A stretch of 64,000 bases of DNA from Tetraselmis striata (taxonomy: Eukaryota > Chlorophyta > Chlorodendrophyceae > Chlorodendrales > Chlorodendraceae), in NCBI GenBank assembly GCA_006384855.1, contig VCJN01001821.1, positions 1-64,000 of the forward strand, given 5' to 3'. The notes under the pieces are model-generated. The model saw nothing but the letters and a program-made list of their open reading frames with translations, was not told the DNA's origin and made no database searches. The position numbers were made by a program, and so were the translations under genes. Shown here piece by piece: positions 22,501-31,002 of this stretch. Every line of letters starts with the position of its first letter. Within the stretch, counting starts at the first letter, position 1.

Positions 22501-24156
22501 AGCATCGCCGCCATGTCCTCCGCCTCCTCTTCCGCGGCCGGCGCTGTCCCGATGTTGGCCTCCTCCAGCTCAAACTCGCCCGCGTTCGGCATTGCCTCGT
22601 CCTCCACCGGCTGCGCCGCCACGGGGTCCGCCTCCTCATCGTCATCAGCCAGCGAGATGATGGGGTCACCGGCAGCCGGGGCGCGCTGCGCCGGGGCGGC
22701 GAAGCTTCCGCGGCGCGCGGGCGGGCATGCGCGGGGCCCCCGCCGCCGCACGGGGCGGGGCTGGGGCGGCCGGCCTGCGCAGGGACGCGCTGCAGTGCAG
22801 CCGTCAGCCGCCAGCCAAACGCGTCAGCCAAAGGCCTCGGCGCTCCCAAAGCCGCCAGCAGCTCAAGCAACAGTGCCGCATCCCGCAGCGCCAAGCGTGA
22901 TGGGCATCGGCAAGGGGCATGCGTGCAAGTATCGGTCGCAGGGCGAGGCACTAACCTCCTGGCGGGCTTGGGCACCCGGGAGAATCCGGCGGTGGGGGGC
23001 GGGGCGGGCTTGTGGCGGGCGGCGACGGGGCGGGGCGCCTCGTCCGCGGCGCCGGCGTTGCCACCGAGGCCGTTCAGGATGTCGTTGAGCAGGTCGTCCG
23101 ACTCCTCGGTGGTGACGGGGCGGCCGTGCTTGGGGGCAGCTGCGGAGGAGCCGGGGGTAGGGCGGACAAGGGGGCAGGAGGCCAGGGGTTGGAACAGGAG
23201 CATTTGTGGTAGTGGCGGGGGGGGGGGGGCTTGGGGCCGCTAACGGGGCAGAGGGGAGCTCGGACCTGACGCGCCGGCCATGAGCATGCTCTGCATGCGC
23301 TTGCGTCCCTCTGGGTTCACCGCGCTCTTGGCCTTGGTGCTCCGCTTCAGGTCTGTGTGAATCAACGACCGCAGATGTGGGAAAGGGGGGGCGAAAGGGG
23401 GCAGCGGGGGTTAAAGGCCAGGGCAGCCTGACTGGCTTTAATCACGATCAGATTCATTGATTTTGACATGGGAAATCGTCTTGCAACGGGTCCCGAGACA
23501 GCCACACAAGAAAGTCGGCCCTCGGAGGGGACAAGGGAAGGGGGGAAGGGGGGTCTTGCGCACCCTGCTTGCCGTCCTTGCCCTTGCGCTTCTGCGGTAG
23601 CGTGGCCCCTCCCGGCGCGCCGTCGCCGCCCTCCTCCGCGGCGGTTCCCCAGTCCACCTCCTCGCCGATATCCGCGTACCCGCTGCCGGTGTCGTCCTCG
23701 ATGAAGTCGCCTGGCGAGCGCAACGGCACCCGTCGCCGCGTCAAAAGAGGAGGGTGTGGAGGCTGGCGTCGCATCATCAGAGATACCGCCGGCAAGGCTC
23801 GGCGGGGGAGATAGGTCAGGGCAAGGCACGGCGCGCAATGCACAAATGAAGGCATCGTTCGGTCGGTCCAATACTGCAAGCGAAAAAATTAAAACTACTG
23901 GGGGCGCGCGGGGCACACCTCCTTCGCGGCGGCGCCTGGCCACCAGCGCGGCGTAGTCCTGCTCGTCCACGACGTCGTAGACGGAGTCGGCTTCGCGCAC
24001 CTCGAAAGTGGCGGCGCGGCGGCCCTTGCCGCCGCCGGCCTTGAGGGCGCGCAGCTCCTCCAGTGCGCTGCGAGCCGCGCTGCCGGTGCGGCCGCGCCCC
24101 GCGTTGGCCCGCCGGCTGCGCCCCTCCGGCGCCTCCTCGGGCTCGGGGGACACCAT
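15220..24156 (-). CDS. POLA1: DNA polymerase alpha catalytic subunit, 16 exons
   Basis: This is the replicative B-family polymerase that extends primase RNA primers in the nucleus. Exons: 24156-23919, 23710-23564, 23352-23266, 23139-22956, about 22704-22232 (5' edge uncertain), 22099-21924, 21576-21238, 20909-20724, 19419-19117, 18968-18824, 18574-18234, 17896-17681, 17430-17249, 17118-16932, 16832-16209, 16002-15220. The product is about 1536 residues, near the usual length. The N-terminus has the family's [16 protein letters not shown] and [10 protein letters not shown]. The exonuclease-like domain has VGHNIAGFD, motif A is [15 protein letters not shown], motif B is [13 protein letters not shown] across an intron, motif C is YGDTDS, and KKKKY follows. 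The end aligns with plants ([25 protein letters not shown]), but the Cys ligands of both C-terminal zinc modules are almost all absent. Introns 6 and 12 begin with GC. Most introns carry a sense C-run just after the donor. Phases agree throughout except at the uncertain exon 5 edge. Confidence 0.93.
19484..19616. repeat. (CATA)n/(TA)n microsatellite in POLA1 intron 8
   Basis: A run of CATA units is followed by TA-dinucleotide stretches, inside the 1.3-kb intron between POLA1 exons 8 and 9. Confidence 0.9.
19712..20346. mobile_element. 635-base TIR element inside POLA1 intron 8
   Basis: The left end is TACGGGTGCCGGCGC. The right end, read on the other strand, is TACGGGTGCCGATGC, so the inverted ends match at 13 of 15 positions. 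The interior is AT-richer than the host gene and has no coding ORF. The same end sequence bounds the two short repeats at 13.3 and 14.2 kb, so this looks like a non-autonomous DNA transposon family. I could not see a clear target-site duplication. Confidence 0.55.
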
Positions 24157-24535
24157 CGCGGAAGCGTTGAACGGTGTCGTGGGGAGGAAGAGTCCCGGGG
24201 TCGGGCCAGCCAGGTCAAGCTGCGTGGCAGAGGTTGTGAGCTGGCGACGGGCTTTCTACTCTGCAAGGGTTGTCGACCCGGTGGGGGCGGGTAGCGACTG
24301 CGCGCAACAGCGCTTGCGGCCAAATGAGCCTAGCCGGTCAGCAGACAGTTTCCACAACTCGATATCAGGCTGCAGTAGTTCAAATTTCGAATTCGAATGC
24401 CAAGCAGCAGATGGCGGGGTTTGCCCTCTCACTAGGGTAGGGGTTCCAAAAAAACAGGGGGTTTCAAGGCATCGTCACTACCTGTAGGTTACAGTCGCTA
24501 TTACCGACTGTGCTGAAGTGATGATCGCGCTCTTT
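24157..24535. other. 5' flank of POLA1
   Basis: The upstream region of the minus-strand polymerase gene. No TATA box or known cell-cycle site could be named with confidence. No other gene is seen. Confidence 0.4.
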
Positions 24536-24705
24536 ATGATTTATTTTTATATTAAAACCCTTTTTTTTTCACTTTATTTTTATTTTTACTTTATTTTTAC
24601 TTTATTTTTACTTTACTTTATTTTTACTTTATTTTTTACTTTATTTTTTACTTTATTTTTATATTAAAACTGTTATTTTTATATTAAAACTATTTTTTTT
24701 TCTTT
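24536..24705. repeat. (TTTTACTTTA)n-like array with TATATTAAAAC words
   Basis: About 170 bases of ACTTTATTTTT units, flanked on both sides by TTTTATATTAAAAC. The ACTTT unit is also the tail of the two SINE copies. The TATATTAAAAC word is also the terminal word of the LINE at 28315-28330. This suggests that the array grew from a retroelement tail and that the LINE at 24.7 kb landed in or next to it. Confidence 0.75.
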
Positions 24706-27700
24706 GAGTCGACCCTTTTGTCCTTCCGGTCTGCTACTTGCGCTAATGGATGCCCCAAGTCCGTGGTTGCCCTGGTCAAACCCCATCATGATGCCGCCCT
24801 TACCTACGCTCTCTCGTTCAAGGGCCGCGCGAGCCAATCTGAGGCTGCCCATGCTGCGTGGAGTGCCTACCTCTTGTTCTTCAGGTTGATATTGCGGCCC
24901 ATGGCTGACTCCCCGCCAGGGTCTTTACCCCCCGACCCGGTGGCGGACTACCGTGACAACCGTCTGTCGCATTGGGAGCGTGGTGATCTAGACACATTGT
25001 TCGCCCTCGCGCGTACGCATGCATCCGTTCGGGCTACTCCTCATGATTACGTGGCTCCGGCGTCGGCCATTTGTGGGGACCCACCGCCGGTTACCAAACG
25101 CCAAGCTGCTCGGGCCTCGGCTTTGGCCGCGGTGGGTGAGTACAGCCGCGCTGCTGCCGCCCTTCACTCAGTCCCGCTCGCGCCCACTGGCCCGCGGCTC
25201 CACGAAGAGCTCCTCCGCTTGCATCCCCAAACCCCGGACCCTGTTCCTTGCGCGCTCCCGGATCCGTTCTCGCTGGACCGCCTCGCTTTCCCTGAGTCTT
25301 CGGTGGACGTTTGCGAGGTTTTGTCCAGCAGCCCCAATGGTTCTGCCCCATTCCTCGATGGCATCCGCTTTGAGGCTCTCCGTGCCCTCTGCTCGCGCTC
25401 CCACCTCCGTGGCATAGCCGAGGCCATCGCAAATGCGGAGGTCCCTGCGGGCGTCGCCCATTTCCTTTCCTCTGCTACCTTGGTTCCCCTAGATAAGCTC
25501 ACGCCGGCGGAGCGCAATGCCTTGGAAGTAAGTGCCGGAGACATGAAGGGGTCCGTTCGGCCCATTGGCATCGGCAGCGTGCTTGTCCGGTTCGCTATGC
25601 GCGTCCTCTTGCGCGCTCATGGCGAGCCCATCGCCCAATGGCTTGCCGCCCGCGGCCAGTTCGGTTTTGGCGTTAAGGGTGGCGTGGAACTAGTTCAATT
25701 CCTTGTGCGATCTCTCCTGGACTCGGATCCATCCCTCGTCTTGGTGCAGCTTGACGCCGAAAACGCGTTCAATTCCTTCTACCGCTCCGAAATGTTCCGA
25801 ACACTGCTCGAGGACCCTGTTTGGCAGCCTCTATTGCGTTCGGCGATCATGCTGTATGGTCAAGAGTCCAATCTGTACGTTTTCGACGGCTCCCAACCCA
25901 GTCCTTCTCTCCGGATTCCAAGCCGTCGAGGGGCCCGCCAGGGTTGCGTCCTCGGCCTCATTCTGTTCGCCGCCGTCGCCGCCCGAGTGTATGCTCGCAT
26001 CGGCGCGGCTGCCCCCAGTCACTCAGTGTTGGCGGCTTTCTCGGACGACGTCAACCTTGTCGGCACTGGCGATGGACTTGCGCTTGCTACATGGGTGGCC
26101 CCATCCGCTTTTGCCGCCGTTGGGTTAAGTGTCACCATTCGCAAACGACAGGCGTATTGTCAGCTTGGCTCTTCGTCCCCGTTCGGCGCCCTTCCTTTTG
26201 GGCATTTGTTGCATGGTGTTGCAGTCTCCTCGTCTGGAATCAAGGTGCTTGGTGCCTCTGTGGGCTCGGCCATTTTCGCCCGGGAACTGCTGGACAAAAC
26301 AGTCGAGAGATTTCGCCAATTCGGCTCCCGGCTTATCGGTTTGGCAGACCACTTCCACTCCCACACTGCTACTCGTTTGTTGCAAGTTTGCGGCCGTCGT
26401 TTTGGCCACCATCTCCGCTCCACGCCTCGGGGCTTGGGTCGATCCGAGGGGTATGGCGACACCATTACGTCTTTCCTCGAAGATGCCGACGCCGCCGCAT
26501 TTTCAACGCTTGCCGGCATATGGGGTGTTGACCCCGACCTCTTGGATACGCCCTCCATGCGCACGCAGCTGTCCCTCCCGGTCCAATTTGGGGGCCTCGG
26601 CATCGGCGATAATGTGTCTATAGCAGATGCCTCCCACATCGGCGCTGCCGCCCTCGTGGTTGGCCAAGCTGTGACTTTCCTCCGTGCTCAACACGCCACC
26701 CTGAGCGACGCTGGGGCGTTCTTTTCCGACCCGTCCGGCGTGTCTAGCCCTCAAAGCCTCTACCTTGTTGGGGCGTCCTCGATCCACCAGGCTTTGGCCA
26801 CCCCAACGTTGGAGCTCGATGCCAGCGCCAACGCGTCGGCGCCGATGTGGGCTATCGAGCTTCGCGCCGCTCATACGCGTGTCGTTAACGAGTGTGGAGA
26901 CGCGGTGCTCGAAGATCTAGCGGGGCCATTGGCCTCTGCCTTGAAGTTGCTCCCCTCCAAGCGCTCCCACGTTGCCCGGGCCGGCTGCTCGGACGCCGGG
27001 GCTGAGCCGGCGTCTGCTTTGCGCTCGGCGGCCGACCTCCAAGCTATCCCGCATTACTCGGACTTCCCCTTGCACTCCATGCGGAAAGTACAGGAAACCC
27101 TGAGCCACCGCATCCACACGGTCCGTTTCGCAAAGCTGGCTGCGCGTATGCCTAGAAGCGGCCCTGACAGCAACCGCTTCCGAGGCCGCCTCTTACGCGC
27201 TGCGACGGCGTTCCTGGTGACTGATCCTCCATGTGAGGGTCGCCTTGGTGAAGTCCGTGAGCGTTCCCCTGAGTACTACGATTCCATGTTCCGTGTGGCC
27301 GCTTGCCGCCCATTTGGCCTTCCGGCGTCTCCTGTCCTCTCCCTTGGCGAGCCATGCTCTTGTGCTTCTTGCTCCTTCTCGGTACAAGGCATGCTTGCCC
27401 GTTTTGAGGATGCTGGCGTGGAGTTCACTCCTTCAACTTGGGCGGTTGCATACGCTGATCACGTGGCACGCTGCTCTGGGGGCGACTCCAATCACGCCGC
27501 ACACGAGTGGGCGGCACATGGCCTTTCCGACATTTGCCACGACGTGAAGTCAGCGCTGGGCGTGGGTGTCCAGATCCTCACGGAGCCGTCGGTGCTTGTT
27601 TCTCTCCCGAAGGGCAGCGACGGGCGGCCCGCCGATGTTGGGCTTTTTGGGTATGGCGGTATCCGCGGAAACACGGTTGCTGTCGATACCACCATTGCCC

Positions 27701-28335
27701 CTATCCTCGGCGTGTCAACCCCGGATCCAACGACTGCTTTGCGGGCTGCAGAGCGCCACAAAATCCAGAAGTATGACGAGGGTGTCCGAAACGCCGCCGG
27801 CATGCTTCGCTTTGTCCCTTTCGCCGTTTCCGAGTTTGGCTCGCTGGCCCCGCACGCTGAGGCCTTCTTGGTGGAGCTCGCGAAAGCTAGCCAAGCACAC
27901 ACTGGCAAGAATATCGGCCAGCTCTTGTCTGCGTGGCGCCGCCGTTTCTCCTTGCTCATCAACATGGCTCATGCAGACAATGTTCTTGGCGGGGTCGCGG
28001 CCGCGCGTGTGGCACGTGATGGTGCTCCTGCGCCCGCGTCGCGTCGTTCGTCGGCATGTGTTGCTATGACCCGGGTCATTGGCTGCAAGCGTCCTCGCCG
28101 TGCCTGATAGCCTACCCCGGGGCGGGGGTTCTTGGAGTTTCTGGCAGCTAAGTGACTTCGTGGTTCCCTTGGCTCCTTTTTGTCTATTGGCTCCCTGTCC
28201 TCCTGTTCGACCTTGTTTTCAGGCTTAAGTATCTCTTTTGCTGGCAACCTCTCATAATTGCTCTTAGTTCTCTTTGTAGTGCGTTTTTGTGAAAGCCCCG
28301 ATGTAATTATATAAAATTTATATTAAAACTGCGCT
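24700..28335 (+). mobile_element. Non-LTR retrotransposon (LINE) with restriction-like endonuclease
   Basis: The element carries one long ORF and a 3' untranslated region ending near TTTATATTAAAACTGC. The ORF is open back to the repeat array at its 5' side with no ATG before 24901, so the 5' end is probably truncated. The order is RT, then zinc finger, then endonuclease near the C-terminus. This is the plan of the R2/NeSL/CRE-type early-branching LINEs, not that of APE-bearing ones. The exact clade needs a tree. Confidence 0.85.
24718..28107 (+). CDS. LINE ORF: reverse transcriptase, CCHC zinc finger, restriction-like endonuclease
   Basis: This open frame of 1129 codons has no internal stop. 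The first in-frame ATG is at 24901 (residue 62), but the residues before it look coding. Reverse-transcriptase motifs: motif A VQLDAENAFNSF at about residue 342, motif B RRGARQGCVLGLILF at about 402, motif C AAFSDDVNLVG at about 439. Motif C has FSDD where most LINEs have YADD. A zinc finger CSCASC with DHVARC (CX2C, HX3C) lies at about 879-920. The end has the PD-(D/E)XK-like pattern RPADVGLFG, VAVDTTIA, HKIQKYDEG and then FVPFAVSEFG (about 968-1042). The product would copy its RNA at a nicked target site. The intact frame suggests recent activity, but 5' truncation would make this copy dead. Base composition resembles the host genes. Confidence 0.88.
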   Translation: MSFRSATCANGCPKSVVALVKPHHDAALTYALSFKGRASQSEAAHAAWSAYLLFFRLILRPMADSPPGSLPPDPVADYRDNRLSHWERGDLDTLFALARTHASVRATPHDYVAPASAICGDPPPVTKRQAARASALAAVGEYSRAAAALHSVPLAPTGPRLHEELLRLHPQTPDPVPCALPDPFSLDRLAFPESSVDVCEVLSSSPNGSAPFLDGIRFEALRALCSRSHLRGIAEAIANAEVPAGVAHFLSSATLVPLDKLTPAERNALEVSAGDMKGSVRPIGIGSVLVRFAMRVLLRAHGEPIAQWLAARGQFGFGVKGGVELVQFLVRSLLDSDPSLVLVQLDAENAFNSFYRSEMFRTLLEDPVWQPLLRSAIMLYGQESNLYVFDGSQPSPSLRIPSRRGARQGCVLGLILFAAVAARVYARIGAAAPSHSVLAAFSDDVNLVGTGDGLALATWVAPSAFAAVGLSVTIRKRQAYCQLGSSSPFGALPFGHLLHGVAVSSSGIKVLGASVGSAIFARELLDKTVERFRQFGSRLIGLADHFHSHTATRLLQVCGRRFGHHLRSTPRGLGRSEGYGDTITSFLEDADAAAFSTLAGIWGVDPDLLDTPSMRTQLSLPVQFGGLGIGDNVSIADASHIGAAALVVGQAVTFLRAQHATLSDAGAFFSDPSGVSSPQSLYLVGASSIHQALATPTLELDASANASAPMWAIELRAAHTRVVNECGDAVLEDLAGPLASALKLLPSKRSHVARAGCSDAGAEPASALRSAADLQAIPHYSDFPLHSMRKVQETLSHRIHTVRFAKLAARMPRSGPDSNRFRGRLLRAATAFLVTDPPCEGRLGEVRERSPEYYDSMFRVAACRPFGLPASPVLSLGEPCSCASCSFSVQGMLARFEDAGVEFTPSTWAVAYADHVARCSGGDSNHAAHEWAAHGLSDICHDVKSALGVGVQILTEPSVLVSLPKGSDGRPADVGLFGYGGIRGNTVAVDTTIAPILGVSTPDPTTALRAAERHKIQKYDEGVRNAAGMLRFVPFAVSEFGSLAPHAEAFLVELAKASQAHTGKNIGQLLSAWRRRFSLLINMAHADNVLGGVAAARVARDGAPAPASRRSSACVAMTRVIGCKRPRRA

Positions 28336-28397
28336 CACACTACCAGTACGGATGCGAGTACAGTAGCGACTACCTGTACCGTAGTTGCCGGAGTAGG

Positions 28398-29560
28398 GTG
28401 GCGCGCGCAGTAGCGTACGAGTATACGGACATACTCGATCCGGACCGGAGCTTGCGTGACTTCGTGGCCCTCGATCTCAGCTTCCAACGTACTGGTGCAG
28501 CGGCCTCGCGACTTGATACCCTGCGCCTGTACAGCGCGTGCGGGCCGGGCTCCCTATCGCTTTTCCAGTCGGATCACGAGTCCGCCCGCAAGATTCCCCA
28601 TGCTGCTTATTCGGCCGCCGCTGCGCGGGTACTGGGCCTTTGCCCGCGCGGAGGTTCCGCGCTTGTCACTTGCCCTGGCCCCACGTGTGTATTGATCCCT
28701 TATGGCTTCGCTCTACGGATGGCTCGAACCCGAGCGCTACGGATTTCATCGTGGATCATCTACCCATATGCCCCGTAGCGAACTACAAGCACCGCATGCA
28801 TACCGCTTTGAAGAATCTGTGGGCATCTGTGGCAATTGATGCGGGGGCGGTGCTTGACCGGGACCGCTCGGGAGCCGGCGACTTGACCCTTGAGACGAGT
28901 GGGCTGCGCCCAGCGGACCGCTCGCGGCCGTCGGACCTGACGCTGGCGGGGTGGGGGGGGGGGGGGGGGGGGGGCGGCGTGCGAATACATGATCGACTTC
29001 GCGTGCGTGTCCTCCACGACCCCCACTTGGAGCAACGACCCCCGCTGGTGCACCCCGGGAATCGCGGCAACCGAGGCGGAGCATGCTAAGTTGGCAGCGG
29101 ACCGGGCGTCTTCCGCCCCAGTGCAGGGTGTTCACCGGTACTACCCTTTTGTGGTTGAGGACCGCGGCCGTCTCGGGAAGTCCGCTTTGACGGTGGTCTA
29201 CATCTTCGCGGTGCTGTTAGCTGTGCGCAACTTCCTTGGCGGTCCTTCCGCCCCGACCTCTTGCTTTCTTCGTGGTCAATCCGTTCAGGCACTTCGGAAC
29301 TTTGTCGCCAGCCAACCTGCTGAGTTCCGCCGTCACCTGTCGCGCACACGGCGGGGGTTGTTGCAGCGGGTCTCGGCTTGCGTGCATGGTACCCTGGGCG
29401 GCATTCTCTGCCGGTGTGCAGATGGCCAAGTCTGATGCGTGTGCTCGTGGCACTGCCCACTCTGCGTCTTCTCATGTTACTGCTTCCACCCCGAATTCGA
29501 TGTAGAGGACCTTTCTGATTGCCTTTTATTTTGGTGATTTCCGATATCGCCTTCTGCTGC
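28398..29560 (+). mobile_element. Fragment of a second LINE family
   Basis: Two plus-strand pieces fit the C-terminal half of another LINE protein. The piece at 28398-28778 has RLYSACGPGSLSLFQ and a degenerate C-rich segment (LVTCPGPTCVL). The piece at 28989-29435 has FACVSSTTPTW, AEHAKLAADR and RYYPFVVEDRGRLG, the restriction-like endonuclease pattern. A G-run at 28951-28975 and frame changes separate them, so the copy is dead and 5'-truncated. The wording differs clearly from the LINE directly upstream, so it is a different family. Confidence 0.6.
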
Positions 29561-30063
29561 TAACTCATGTAAATATATAGTATACGGACATACATGTCTG
29601 TACGGCTACAGATATATTAATCACTGGCGGCTAAGAATTGGTCCGCAGCGCAGGACCTCGCAAACAATTCCACCCTGAAAAATGGTGTTGGACCCAGCGA
29701 GAATACATACAGTGCTCTCAAAATCTGCTAAATGGGTAGAACATGCATAATATGATAGCTTCAGCAAAAAAATAGAATATATATTATATATTATATATTA
29801 TATACAATATATACAATTTTATATATACAATTATCATTTATCTATTTATACACGCCGCGCGCCGCGTAAGGATTATTTCTAGGTACGGTACCCGTACATG
29901 CACGACTTTGCGCGCTCTGATGGACTGCTATATACTACGGGTGTAGCTGCTCTAGGCAGAGGCTAAAAATAATAGGGATTACATGGTAAATAATAATATG
30001 TCGATATGCTGATATGCTGGATGAATAAAAAAGCGACTGTACAAGTACTGCGTTCATTCCAAA
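29561..30063. other. AT-rich spacer
   Basis: It contains ATATATTATATA-type simple sequence at 29776-29830. No ORF or gene is supported. Confidence 0.5.
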
Positions 30064-30350
30064 AAACGAAGTCGTAGCGGTGCATCCCTTGTTCGCTCGG
30101 TTGAGCGGTCGTCTCGTATGCGAGAGGTCCCGGGATCGATTTCTGGTCGATGTGCTTTATTGCAATATCAGCCCGGCGTGTCCCGGGTTTACCCGGTTGA
30201 TGCAATAGGCCTTCGGGGTTCGAATGACGATGAGGCAATGGTCTTCGGGCTATGCCAGACCTATGACTGCCGTTGGCGCAAGAAGTCAATTGCTGGCGGG
30301 GCGGCTTCGGCCGATGTCCCGGGGCGAACTTTACTTTAGTTTTACTTTTA
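30064..30350 (+). mobile_element. tRNA-derived SINE, copy 1
   Basis: The head at about 30080-30155 resembles a tRNA. It has an A-box/D-arm GCTCGGTTGAGC, an anticodon-like hairpin TCTCGTATGCGAGA and a B-box-like GGGATCGATTTC with flanking T-stem. The loop reads CTCGTAT, as in tRNA-Thr(CGU). A body of some 190 bases follows, with a second B-box-like word (GGTTCGAATGA). The end is GGCGAACTTTACTTTA, with an ACTTT-type tail. The whole unit recurs at 48057-48335. Pol III transcription from the head is expected for such elements (family knowledge). Confidence 0.75.
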
Positions 30351-30512
30351 CGAAGTAGCGCAACATGTTTTGATGTAGTCCGATCGCGATTTGATGGCGG
30401 AAATCATTTTGCGAAAATGAGAAATCGCGATTCCTCCCCTATTCCATGAGAAAGAATTTACAGAGCCGCCAGAGTCCGACAGTAGGCCGGTTGGATTTGG
30501 GATGGGGTCGAG

Positions 30513-30546
<34 letters not shown>

Positions 30547-31002
30547 CTCAACCAACCCGCCCATCTCTGTTTGGTCTCCGCCCAGCCTCACGACGGTCAT
30601 TGTGCACATGAATCTCTAGCTGGGAGGCTAGGGTTGCGCGGGCGGAGGCGGGGAAGGAAGGGTGGCACGGGGTGGAAGCGAGTTGGTCGTGACAGATAGG
30701 AGTCGCGTCGACGACCCGCAACGACGATTGCTCGCTATGCTCCCGTCAACACCCGTCGCCTGACTATGCGGCAAAGCTAGACTATAGATCCGTTCGACTA
30801 GGGAGAGGCGGGGAAAGCTGCGGGTTGCGGTTACCACGCATCCTCCGCCGCGTCGGCCCGGGGTGGGGCTGCCATCGTCCGGCGGGTTGTGATTTGCGCC
30901 TAGACGACGCCCCGATGGATGACGACAAGCTGCGCAAGCACGGCGCGCTCATGGGAAGTACATCGCGATGTATTAGCAACTGAATTGGTCGCTATTTTGT
31001 TC
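30351..31002. other. Spacer with a 33-base C-run
   Basis: A C homopolymer spans 30513-30545. No gene, domain or repeat match was seen in the rest. Confidence 0.5.

Noticed and set aside
21894-23243. Plus-strand ORF of 449 codons
   Set aside because: Antisense shadow of POLA1 exons 4-6, without a domain.
30080-30155. Functional tRNA-Thr gene
   Set aside because: The acceptor and T-arms do not pair properly, the T-loop of the other copy has an extra base, and the same unit recurs with a common body and tail, so it is a SINE head.
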